NCBI GenBank assembly: GCA_964411885.1
Contig: CAYPMK010000043.1
Location: 1 to 11,583, forward strand
Direction of reading: 5' to 3'
DNA from: JAKLHL01 sp964411885
GTDB lineage: Bacteria > Bdellovibrionota > JAFGOL01
DNA: 11,583 bases
Part shown: positions 1 to 5,803 of the stretch, piece by piece
Layout: every line of letters starts with the position of its first letter
How positions within the stretch are numbered: position 1 is the stretch's first letter
The notes under the pieces: model-generated
Databases searched by the model: none
Told to the model about the DNA's origin: nothing
The model's input: the letters and a program-made list of their open reading frames with translations, nothing else
Translations under genes and position numbers: made by a program

Positions 1-4
1 TTTT

Positions 5-9
5 GGAGG
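5..9 (+). promoter_or_regulatory. Shine-Dalgarno site of the MscS gene
   Basis: GGAGG lies 7 bases before the ATG at 17, a normal SD spacing, which fixes that start. The promoter must lie left of the window. Confidence 0.8.
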
Positions 10-16
10 TTCTATT

Positions 17-1054
17 ATGTCCTTATTTTATAATCCGTGGATAAAAGCGATGCTTGCTTTTGTTGTAACTTATATATTGCTGTATTGGTCCAAGAAGATA
101 CTCGCATATAGAATAAAAATATTAAGTAAGAAGACAGATACAAAAATAGACGATCTTTTGGCAGAAATACTTGCATCTGTAAAAGTATTATTTTTAGTAG
201 CCATATCATTGTATGTGGCTGTTCGTTTTTTAGAAGCAACACCTTATACCGTTTACATTATAAGTAAGATCGTTTTTGTTCTGGTAGTATTGCAAGTCGC
301 TATTACCGGTAACAAGACAATAAAATTTCTTATGGAACATTATATTTTACAAAAGATGTCTCAAGACTCTTCTAACGCCGCTATAATAGGGGTTGCTGTT
401 TTTACGACTAAATTTCTTTTATACATTGTTCTTTTACTTTTAGTACTTAATAACTTTGGAGTAGATGTTACAGCCCTTATAGCTGGTCTTGGAGTTGGTG
501 GTATTGCAATAGCTTTGGCGGTGCAGAATATATTAGGAGACCTTTTTGCGTCTTTTACTATAATCCTTGATAAGCCATTCTTAGTCGGTGATTTTATAGT
601 AGTTGGCGAGAATATGGGTAATGTTGAAAAAATAGGTATAAAAACAACAAGAGTAAGAAGTATATCTGGTGAACAGTTAATATTCCCGAATGGACAACTG
701 CTTCAAGGACAAATAAAGAATTTTAAGAGAATGCAGGAAAGGCGAATAATCTTTAATCTGAACGTTGTATATCAGATCAGCAAAGAAAAAATAGAGAAGA
801 TACCTCAAATAATAGAGGAAATAATAAGTGCTCAAAAAATGGCTAGATTAGAGAGAACTCACTTTAAGGGCTATGGCGATTTTGCTCTTATGTTCGAGAC
901 TGTGTATTGGGTTAAAGATCCTGATTTCAAAGTGTATATGGATGTACAACAAGAAATAAATTTACAGATATTCGAGAGATTTGCAAAAGAAGGGATAGAC
1001 TTTGCCTATCCTACACAAACGATATATGGCTCAGTTAAGAACGTTCAAAAATAG
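17..1054 (+). CDS. MscS-family mechanosensitive ion channel
   Basis: This is a small-conductance mechanosensitive channel homologue of the cytoplasmic membrane. Such channels open under membrane tension to release solutes during hypo-osmotic shock. The 345-residue protein has hydrophobic segments at about 11-27, 50-72, 80-97 and 120-146. They are followed by the pore-lining helix at about 151-180, rich in Gly and Ala with the segment AGLGVGGIAIALAVQNILGD that is typical of MscS TM3. The beta domain follows, with DKPFLVGDFI near 185 and the FPNGQLLQGQIKNF region at about 203-216, then an alpha/beta C-terminal domain. Five predicted membrane segments instead of the three of E. coli MscS place it with the longer MscS-like proteins. 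Its last 10 bases overlap the convergent barrel gene. Gating and ion preference cannot be read from the sequence. Confidence 0.93.
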   Translation: MSLFYNPWIKAMLAFVVTYILLYWSKKILAYRIKILSKKTDTKIDDLLAEILASVKVLFLVAISLYVAVRFLEATPYTVYIISKIVFVLVVLQVAITGNKTIKFLMEHYILQKMSQDSSNAAIIGVAVFTTKFLLYIVLLLLVLNNFGVDVTALIAGLGVGGIAIALAVQNILGDLFASFTIILDKPFLVGDFIVVGENMGNVEKIGIKTTRVRSISGEQLIFPNGQLLQGQIKNFKRMQERRIIFNLNVVYQISKEKIEKIPQIIEEIISAQKMARLERTHFKGYGDFALMFETVYWVKDPDFKVYMDVQQEINLQIFERFAKEGIDFAYPTQTIYGSVKNVQK

Positions 1055-1617
1055 ATGGTCCAGCCGTTAGAGATCCAATAGGATTCATTCTTAATAGGTA
1101 GTCCCATACTAACAGAGACTTCAAATCTTTCTGCAAAAGGTGCAGATATTCCAAAGAACCAATCCAGCATAAAGGACTTATTTTTGTTCAATGCCCAATT
1201 CATTTCTGGGCCTGTGGCAAAAGAAAATCCATTGAACTTATGTCCAAGTACTGGAGTGAGGTCATAAACTGTGATCCCGTTCTTGTAGTGTGCGCCAGTA
1301 CTTATGGCAAACTTTATAGGATTTTGTTTTATAAAATGATATTCAAGGTGTACTCCGTAGTATGGTTTTGAGTCGCTGTATATTTTATATAACAGGTTGA
1401 TATCAAGATTGTGTATAGCTCCAATACCAAAACAGAAAGCTGTTTTTGAGTATCCATCACCGTTATATTGATCTATTCCAAGTTCTGGTTCTACAGAGAA
1501 AGATAGGTTCCTTACTGGTCTTATGGTGTTATAGAGTTCTGCTTTTTTTGCGAAAGATTCATTGCTTGAGAAAGTCAGCAAGAATATCGTGTAAAAAAAT
1601 AAACTTTTTTTACTCAT
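1045..1617 (-). CDS. small predicted outer-membrane beta-barrel protein
   Basis: No family is recognised. The 190-residue protein starts with a signal peptide: a basic MSKK, a hydrophobic core at about 6-17 and probable cleavage after SFA at residue 23. The mature part has repeated stretches of alternating polar and aromatic residues separated by turns, roughly eight to ten short strands. It ends in WTIYF, and a terminal Phe with nearby aromatics is the classical signal read by the BAM machinery. It is most simply a small outer-membrane barrel. The ATG overlaps the stop of the upstream membrane-protein gene as ATGA, and GAGGAG stands 8 bases before it. It is the last gene of a four-gene operon, and its stop lies inside the convergent MscS gene. 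A periplasmic beta-rich protein is the alternative. Confidence 0.7.
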   Translation of the reverse strand: MSKKSLFFYTIFLLTFSSNESFAKKAELYNTIRPVRNLSFSVEPELGIDQYNGDGYSKTAFCFGIGAIHNLDINLLYKIYSDSKPYYGVHLEYHFIKQNPIKFAISTGAHYKNGITVYDLTPVLGHKFNGFSFATGPEMNWALNKNKSFMLDWFFGISAPFAERFEVSVSMGLPIKNESYWISNGWTIYF

Positions 1618-2039
1618 TTGTTTAACTCCTCAAATTCAGCCTCTACTACGTTTGGATCATTAAAAGCTTTTCTGTTAGATCTATGAAAGGATCTGTTCCT
1701 TATGATAAAGAGTTTTTCTGAACTTTCTCCACCAATAGCCAGTAGCCAAGATATTATCACAAGTATTTTATTCGTATTCCAATAGGAGACTGTAGCTAGT
1801 ATTGCTACAAGTAGTCTTGGTGCAAAAAAGAAACCTAACCACCAAAAAACTCCACCAAAAGCTACGCTAGAAAAAAGCAATGTTAGCCTTGGGAATATAC
1901 TTATAAAAATAAGGAAGAATATACCGTGAACTTCCCAGTAATCTGTAACTCCAAATTCTATATCAAAATAATTTATAAGGGTTGTGCTGGCTATGCTTAA
2001 TAGTATGAAAATAACGACCATACGTATTATGGTTTTCAT
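1614..2039 (-). CDS. uncharacterised inner-membrane protein (141 aa)
   Basis: This is a multi-pass membrane protein of unknown function. Hydrophobic stretches lie at about 5-24, 37-51, 55-70, 72-88 and 91-104. Distinctive features that look conserved in kind are an aromatic YWEVHGIFF stretch at 34-42, FPRLTLLFS at 49-57, GGVFWWLGFFFAP at 62-74 and GGESSEK at 103-109. A polar, charged tail of about 32 residues follows. The frame also has an ATG at 2054 (MGGGK), but GGAGG stands 4 bases before the ATG at 2039, and that ATG overlaps the peptidase stop as ATGA. The 2039 start is therefore chosen. It is translationally coupled to the M90 peptidase gene upstream and the barrel gene downstream, so an envelope role with them is likely but unproven. 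Confidence 0.8.
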   Translation of the reverse strand: MKTIIRMVVIFILLSIASTTLINYFDIEFGVTDYWEVHGIFFLIFISIFPRLTLLFSSVAFGGVFWWLGFFFAPRLLVAILATVSYWNTNKILVIISWLLAIGGESSEKLFIIRNRSFHRSNRKAFNDPNVVEAEFEELNK

Positions 2040-2842
2040 TTTTCCTCCACCCATTTACTTGGATCAAGTTTATAATAATCCTTTAACATTTTGTATAACG
2101 CTGGGTGTTTTTTCTTCATCAAGAGGGCTTTTTCAAAAAAGGATTCTGTAATAACAGCAAAAAACTCTGCTTGATTTGTCGCTCCATAATCATCAAGTAC
2201 GAACTCGCTATCTTTTTCTATATTCTTTTTTAATTTTTGGAATTCCCTACATAAGATCCTTGCCCATGTAATGTAGCTTGATGGTCTAGAAGGTTCACTA
2301 TCTAATTGGTGTGCAAATTCATGAAGAACAACGTTGTGACCATCGTCTATTTCTAGAACACCATTTTTTACATGATCCCATGCAAGAACAACAATACCAT
2401 GTTTCCAAGATTCACCAATCCTAGCTGATTCTTTTACGATGTAGGTTCCATATGTTACTGGTTCTATCTCTTTTGCAGAATAGGAACTTGGGTATACCAG
2501 TATTGAATCAAGGTTTGGGTAAAGGTCTGATCTCCTATTCAATACCAATAAGCATGCCTGAGCAGCGATGGTTACTTTTATTTCTTCTGTTATCTTTAAT
2601 CCTCCGCAACCTTCAAAATTCTTTTCTGCTACAAAAACCTTCATTAGCCTCAAGAGTCTTTCTTGTAGCTCCTTAGGAAGCTGTTCATAGATGGGTATAT
2701 TCCTTTTTATGATAAGGTCCCATTCTTTTGGTGTTTCTTGTGACATGATCTTTCTTCTTTTTCTTTGTTTTGAATATCTAGACAAGGCTATAAATATTAA
2801 TATAGAGGCTATAAGTGTTATGAATAATATTTGTCCGTTCAT
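2036..2842 (-). CDS. membrane-anchored M90 (MtfA-type) zinc peptidase
   Basis: This is a predicted zinc-dependent peptidase of family M90, whose E. coli member MtfA interacts with the regulator Mlc and has aminopeptidase activity. The 268-residue protein has the zincin motif HEFAH at residues 174-178, followed by QLD as in MtfA. The downstream AEFFA segment offers Glu236 as the expected third zinc ligand. Unlike cytosolic E. coli MtfA it begins with a hydrophobic helix at about 4-20 and then a very basic stretch (residues 22-32), so it should be anchored in the inner membrane with the peptidase domain in the cytoplasm by the positive-inside rule. Start and stop overlap the neighbours as ATGA on both sides, and its own SD is weak, which implies translation coupled to the DUF502 gene. 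The natural substrate is unknown. Confidence 0.9.
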   Translation of the reverse strand: MNGQILFITLIASILIFIALSRYSKQRKRRKIMSQETPKEWDLIIKRNIPIYEQLPKELQERLLRLMKVFVAEKNFEGCGGLKITEEIKVTIAAQACLLVLNRRSDLYPNLDSILVYPSSYSAKEIEPVTYGTYIVKESARIGESWKHGIVVLAWDHVKNGVLEIDDGHNVVLHEFAHQLDSEPSRPSSYITWARILCREFQKLKKNIEKDSEFVLDDYGATNQAEFFAVITESFFEKALLMKKKHPALYKMLKDYYKLDPSKWVEEK

Positions 2843-3468
2843 TTTTTATCATTACTTTGTATGTTCGTCTTAGATGATAAAACACCCATAGAGAGTATTG
2901 TTTTAAAAGCTTCCTCTACGCTTGTGTCTACCCTGATAACATCTGTTTGTTCGACTAGTATCGTAAAGCCAGATGTAGGAGGCGTGAAAGATACAAAAAC
3001 ATAATAATATTTTTTTTCTGCCAGTACTGTTTCTCCAGTTATAAAGCCATATGTAAGAACTCCTTTTCTTGGGAACTCTACCAGACAAACAGCCTTGAAC
3101 TGGTCGCTCTTTCCAGAAAAAATATCTATTAATTGCTTAATAGCTTTATAAGCGCTTCTTAATACGGGTATCTTTGCTATGGCCTCTTCAACAAATTTTA
3201 TTAACTGTTTGCCGATGATCTTTCTTGATAGCCAACCCACAATAGTTACAAATAGAACTATAAAGATTAAAACAAACAAAGAAGAAGATAGTCTTACAAG
3301 ATAGTTACTTGAATCACTTATAGAGCTGGGGAGTATATTCCTTACACCGCCTAATATGTTAAGAAGAAACACAGAAAGCCATACTATTATTGTGACTGGT
3401 ATTAGTACTAGTGCTCCACTTATGAAATTATTCCTAAAGCTCTTTGTTATCTTGCTCCTGATATCCAA
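2839..3468 (-). CDS. DUF502-family membrane protein
   Basis: This is a member of the DUF502 family of bacterial membrane proteins of unknown function. Counted from the chosen TTG start it has 209 residues, with hydrophobic helices at about 15-38 and 62-80. A soluble domain follows that carries the family hallmarks: an EFPRKGVLTYGFITGE segment and a PPTSGFTI segment. The frame extends to an ATG at 3483, but that codon lies about 8 bases from the predicted transcription start and has no SD before it. TTG at 3466-3468 has GGAGGT 7 bases upstream, so it is preferred; it removes five residues. This is the first gene of the operon that continues with the M90 peptidase, an inner-membrane protein and a barrel. 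The link of DUF502 to a metallopeptidase suggests envelope homeostasis, by inference only. Confidence 0.88.
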   Translation of the reverse strand: MDIRSKITKSFRNNFISGALVLIPVTIIVWLSVFLLNILGGVRNILPSSISDSSNYLVRLSSSLFVLIFIVLFVTIVGWLSRKIIGKQLIKFVEEAIAKIPVLRSAYKAIKQLIDIFSGKSDQFKAVCLVEFPRKGVLTYGFITGETVLAEKKYYYVFVSFTPPTSGFTILVEQTDVIRVDTSVEEAFKTILSMGVLSSKTNIQSNDKK

Positions 3469-3475
3469 GTTAATT

Positions 3476-3481
3476 ACCTCC
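3476..3481 (-). promoter_or_regulatory. Shine-Dalgarno site that decides the DUF502 start
   Basis: On the minus strand GGAGGT is followed by AATTAAC and then TTG, an ideal 7-base spacing. The site overlaps the upstream in-frame ATG at 3481-3483, so that ATG is part of the ribosome site and is unlikely to be the start. Confidence 0.75.
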
Positions 3482-3498
3482 ATTAAGGTCGTAATACT

Positions 3499-3526
3499 AG
3501 TATATCATAAAGTGTTCTTGTGTGAA
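3499..3526 (-). promoter_or_regulatory. sigma70-type promoter of the DUF502-M90 operon
   Basis: On the minus strand a -35 box TTCACA (3521-3526) and a -10 box TATACT (3499-3504) are each one base off consensus and are 16 bases apart. Transcription should start near 3492. That gives a leader of about 24 bases to the TTG start, containing the SD. Confidence 0.6.
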
Positions 3527-3537
3527 TAAAATCTGAA

Positions 3538-3567
3538 TTGACAAGCAGCTGTTTGTAGCTTTAGATT
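3538..3567 (+). promoter_or_regulatory. possible promoter of the 68-aa mini-protein gene
   Basis: A perfect -35 box TTGACA (3538-3543) is followed, 18 bases on, by TAGATT (3562-3567), four of six matches to the -10 consensus. Transcription would start near 3574, just before the SD. The -10 is weak, so the call is tentative. It stands back to back with the promoter of the opposite operon. Confidence 0.4.
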
Positions 3568-3584
3568 CTTCGGCGGAGGAAAAA

Positions 3585-3791
3585 ATGCCAGTTAAAAAGA
3601 AAACAATAAAAAAGGGGATAGTAAAAAAAGTTAAAAAGGATAATTGTGGTTGTAATTGCAATAACGTTAATAAAAAATTACAGGAATTAAAGGAAAAAAT
3701 AACCAATACTTCTTGGCATCACTTACAATCAGAAACAACTATAAAACAATTCTTTTGTGAACTGATAGACGTTCTTTCTTGCAAACGTTGA
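3585..3791 (+). CDS. Lys/Cys-rich mini-protein of unknown function
   Basis: This 68-residue protein is not recognised. GGAGG at 3575-3579 lies 5 bases before the ATG, which supports it as a real gene despite its size. Residues 1-18 hold nine lysines and no acidic residue. Then comes a Cys cluster CGCNC at 21-25, a charged helix-prone segment at about 28-40, paired His45-His46, and two further Cys at 58 and 66. There is no signal peptide or membrane segment, so it should be cytoplasmic. A nucleic-acid-binding tail joined to a metal- or cluster-binding knot would fit this composition, but that is inference. Its TGA stop directly abuts the stop codon of the convergent YitT gene, with no base between. 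Confidence 0.7.
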   Translation: MPVKKKTIKKGIVKKVKKDNCGCNCNNVNKKLQELKEKITNTSWHHLQSETTIKQFFCELIDVLSCKR

Positions 3792-4655
3792 TTAGACTCT
3801 CTTGTTTCTTAGCTTAGTTTTTACAAGTCCGCCTTGTACACTATCTACAGGGTTCATAATTAGGAATGCCTTGTCGTCTATAGTGTTGATCATAGTTCGT
3901 ATCCTATGAATGTCATATTTAGTTACAACACAAAAAAGTATATCTTGTTCTACGTCCTTTAGCCCTGTCCTGCCGTTGTATATAGTGACCCCGATACCCA
4001 TTTCGTCTATTAGGACCTTTCTAATCTTATTTATATTCTTAGATATTACAGACACGCCTACAAATTCTTCGAGACCGTGGACTAAAAAGTTAGTAGTCTT
4101 TGAAGAGAATATGTAGGTTAGTACAGAATATAATGCAGGCTCGTAACCAAGAAATAGTGCTATTACAGAGAAGATGATAACGTTAAAGGAAAGTATCATT
4201 GATCCTACGGTTAAACCCAGTCTGTTGCCGAGTATGATAGAGGCTATTTCTATTCCATCAAGAGCAGAGCCTCCGTTAATAGCAAAACCAGTTCCTGCTC
4301 CAACAAGGATACCACCAAAAACAGCACAAAGTATCTTGTCGTGCGAAAATACTCCAAGATGGAGAAATTTTATTAGTAGTGATAGATATATTATGGCCAC
4401 TATACATTTTATTATGTATTTATAACCAAAACGTTTCCATCCCATCATTAAGAAAGGTGTGTTAATTATTACTAGTAGTAAATAGAGTGGGGTGGCAGTT
4501 AGCGTAGAGCCCAACATGGAAAGACCTGTTGCTCCACCTTCAAAAAAACCAGAGGGTATCAAAAAAGAGTTTATGCCAATAGCCTCTAATAGACCACCAA
4601 TAAGGATCATTAGTACATCGTAGGATTTATTTAAGAATGTTTTAGATCTTTTCAT
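3792..4655 (-). CDS. YitT-family membrane protein with C-terminal DUF2179 domain
   Basis: This is a polytopic inner-membrane protein of the YitT family (older name DUF161). The family is widespread and its substrate is not settled. The 287-residue length and architecture are typical: membrane segments over about residues 14-180, including GFFEGGATGLSML at 37-48 and GGSALDGIEI at 128-137 where the family carries its Gly/Ser-rich re-entrant motifs. A soluble C-terminal DUF2179-like domain at about 196-275 contains YNGRTGLKDVEQDILFCVVT. No SD precedes the ATG. Instead a consensus -10 box sits 7 bases upstream, so the mRNA probably begins at or next to the start codon. The next Met (16) is inside the first membrane segment, so a later start is unlikely. 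The gene is monocistronic. Confidence 0.9.
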   Translation of the reverse strand: MKRSKTFLNKSYDVLMILIGGLLEAIGINSFLIPSGFFEGGATGLSMLGSTLTATPLYLLLVIINTPFLMMGWKRFGYKYIIKCIVAIIYLSLLIKFLHLGVFSHDKILCAVFGGILVGAGTGFAINGGSALDGIEIASIILGNRLGLTVGSMILSFNVIIFSVIALFLGYEPALYSVLTYIFSSKTTNFLVHGLEEFVGVSVISKNINKIRKVLIDEMGIGVTIYNGRTGLKDVEQDILFCVVTKYDIHRIRTMINTIDDKAFLIMNPVDSVQGGLVKTKLRNKRV

Positions 4656-4662
4656 GAATTGT

Positions 4663-4691
4663 ATTATATGGGGTCTTTAAATAAGTCACAA
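4663..4691 (-). promoter_or_regulatory. promoter of the YitT gene, probably giving a leaderless mRNA
   Basis: On the minus strand -35 TTGTGA (4686-4691), a 17-base spacer and a perfect -10 TATAAT (4663-4668) are followed by only 7 bases before the ATG. Transcription is expected to begin at or next to the A of the start codon. Confidence 0.7.
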
Positions 4692-4719
4692 CAGGAACTT
4701 TGTATGAGAAAATACTTGT

Positions 4720-4748
4720 TTGAATACTTTAAGGTTCTGAACTATAAT
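4720..4748 (+). promoter_or_regulatory. promoter of the cysteine-motif membrane protein-guaD-glmS run, near-leaderless
   Basis: -35 TTGAAT (4720-4725), a 17-base spacer and a perfect -10 TATAAT (4743-4748) are followed by the ATG at 4759. The predicted leader is at most about 4 bases and no SD can fit in it. It diverges from the YitT promoter within the same 103-base gap. Confidence 0.65.
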
Positions 4749-4758
4749 CTGAGTTATT

Positions 4759-5268
4759 ATGTATAGAAAATTAATTTGGCCTTTAGTGTTAATAATTTCG
4801 ATTCTTGGATTTTGGTTTCCATTGTTGGGACTATTAATGTATCCGATGTTGTTTGCAATTATGATCTTGGCTCTATTCAGGGGGCGTTATTGGTGTGGTA
4901 ATGTCTGCCCACGAGGAGCTTTGCTTGATATTCCTTTGCTTAAAATAAAAGGTAAGAGCAAGAATAAAAGTTTACCAAAGTTTTTTAATAATATTTTGTT
5001 TAAGATAGTCGTGCTTATTCTACTCATGGGCTTTTTCATGCTCAATACGGTTAAGGCTTTTGCATATTGGGATGAAGCTTGGTTCTGGGAAAGATTAGGC
5101 ATGGTAGGCGTTAACATGTGTGCAATAACTACGGTAGCGGCTCTTATACTTGGCTTTGCCATACATCACAGGGCTTGGTGTAGTTTTTGCCCCATGGGTA
5201 CTGTTCAGAGTACTTTATACAAGACGAAGAAAAAAATAGTTAGAAAAAGGAAAACAAAGAACTCTTGA
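4759..5268 (+). CDS. membrane protein with paired NapH/CcoG-like cysteine motifs (probable Fe-S protein)
   Basis: This 169-residue polytopic membrane protein resembles the membrane part of NapH, NosR and CcoG type electron-transfer proteins (4Fe-4S binding domain, Fer4_5-like). Hydrophobic segments lie at about 7-20, 22-40, 78-97 and 118-136. Two cysteine motifs each follow a membrane segment: WCGNVCPRG (Cys46, Cys50) and WCSFCPMG (Cys141, Cys144). In the family such CxxxCP/CxxCP pairs sit at the membrane face and can serve redox or cluster chemistry. The classical CxxCxxCxxxC ferredoxin motifs found downstream in NapH are absent. The basic tail (KTKKKIVRKRKTK) should be cytoplasmic. Its TGA stop overlaps the TTG start of guaD. 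The partner and electron route are unknown. Confidence 0.78.
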   Translation: MYRKLIWPLVLIISILGFWFPLLGLLMYPMLFAIMILALFRGRYWCGNVCPRGALLDIPLLKIKGKSKNKSLPKFFNNILFKIVVLILLMGFFMLNTVKAFAYWDEAWFWERLGMVGVNMCAITTVAALILGFAIHHRAWCSFCPMGTVQSTLYKTKKKIVRKRKTKNS

Positions 5269-5744
5269 AGAAAGATAAAAAAGAAGAGTTCATGGCTTTG
5301 GCCATAGAAACTTCAAATGTAGGAATTAGAGATCAAAAAGGGGGGCCCTTTGGGGCTGTTATAGTAAAGAACGGTAAAATTATATCTGTTGCTCATAATG
5401 AAGTTACCTCTACAAATGATCCAACTGCACATGCAGAGACGGTAGCAATAAGAAGGGCTTGTAAAGAGTTAAATACCTATCATCTTGAAGGTTGTGAAAT
5501 ATATTGTTCTTGTGAGCCGTGCCCAATGTGTATGGGGGCTATATATTGGGCTAGAATAGATAGAGTGTATTATGCTTGTACCAGAGAAGATGCGGCCAAA
5601 ATAGGCTTTGATGATTATTTTATATATGAGGAACTTAATAAACCACTTTCTTCAAGAAAGATAAAAGCCGAGCAACTAATGCAGGAAGAGGCCATGAAGG
5701 CGTTAGAAGAGTGGCGCAAAATGACAACAAAAAAGCATTATTAA
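5265..5744 (+). CDS. guaD: guanine deaminase (GuaD-type, cytidine-deaminase fold)
   Basis: A cytosolic zinc enzyme of the CMP/dCMP deaminase superfamily, predicted to convert guanine to xanthine and ammonia in purine salvage. The signature residues are His56-Ala-Glu58 (zinc ligand and proton shuttle) and CEPCPMC at 83-89, giving Cys86 and Cys89 as the other ligands. GFDDYFIYEE at 114-123 and the C-terminal Tyr159 match Bacillus subtilis GuaD as I recall it, where the aspartate and the final Tyr act in the guanine site; every landmark is shifted by three residues. That separates it from tRNA deaminase TadA. The start is TTG at 5265, overlapping the upstream TGA as TTGA. Starting at Met10 would trim the first helix. 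Length (159) fits the family. It is coupled to the cysteine-motif membrane protein and followed 59 bases later by glmS. Confidence 0.88.
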   Translation: MKKDKKEEFMALAIETSNVGIRDQKGGPFGAVIVKNGKIISVAHNEVTSTNDPTAHAETVAIRRACKELNTYHLEGCEIYCSCEPCPMCMGAIYWARIDRVYYACTREDAAKIGFDDYFIYEELNKPLSSRKIKAEQLMQEEAMKALEEWRKMTTKKHY

Positions 5745-5803
5745 CTTTACAAGCTCCCAAAAAATTGAAATAAGACAGTCTTGTTTGAGTGAGGTAAATA
5801 ACG

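Noticed and set aside
2039..2054. ATG at 2054 as start of the uncharacterised inner-membrane protein (MGGGK)
   Set aside because: No SD before it. The Gly codons that would be translated are the GGTGGAGG ribosome site of the ATG at 2039, which also makes the ATGA overlap.
2452..2676. plus-strand frame inside the M90 peptidase gene
   Set aside because: Opposite strand of a gene with a clear HEFAH motif; no SD and no domain.
3544..3560. AGCTG...TAGCT repeats as a terminator or operator in the 3484-3584 gap
   Set aside because: AGCT is self-complementary, no T-run follows, and the bases form the spacer of a promoter-like pair.
5772..5782. AAGAC-A-GTCTT dyad before glmS
   Set aside because: Five-base arms around one base cannot form a useful hairpin. 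It could be an operator half-pair, but such short dyads occur by chance in AT-rich DNA.
5745..5803. glmS ribozyme upstream of glmS
   Set aside because: The gap is only 59 bases, far shorter than the ribozyme core, and no matching structure is seen.
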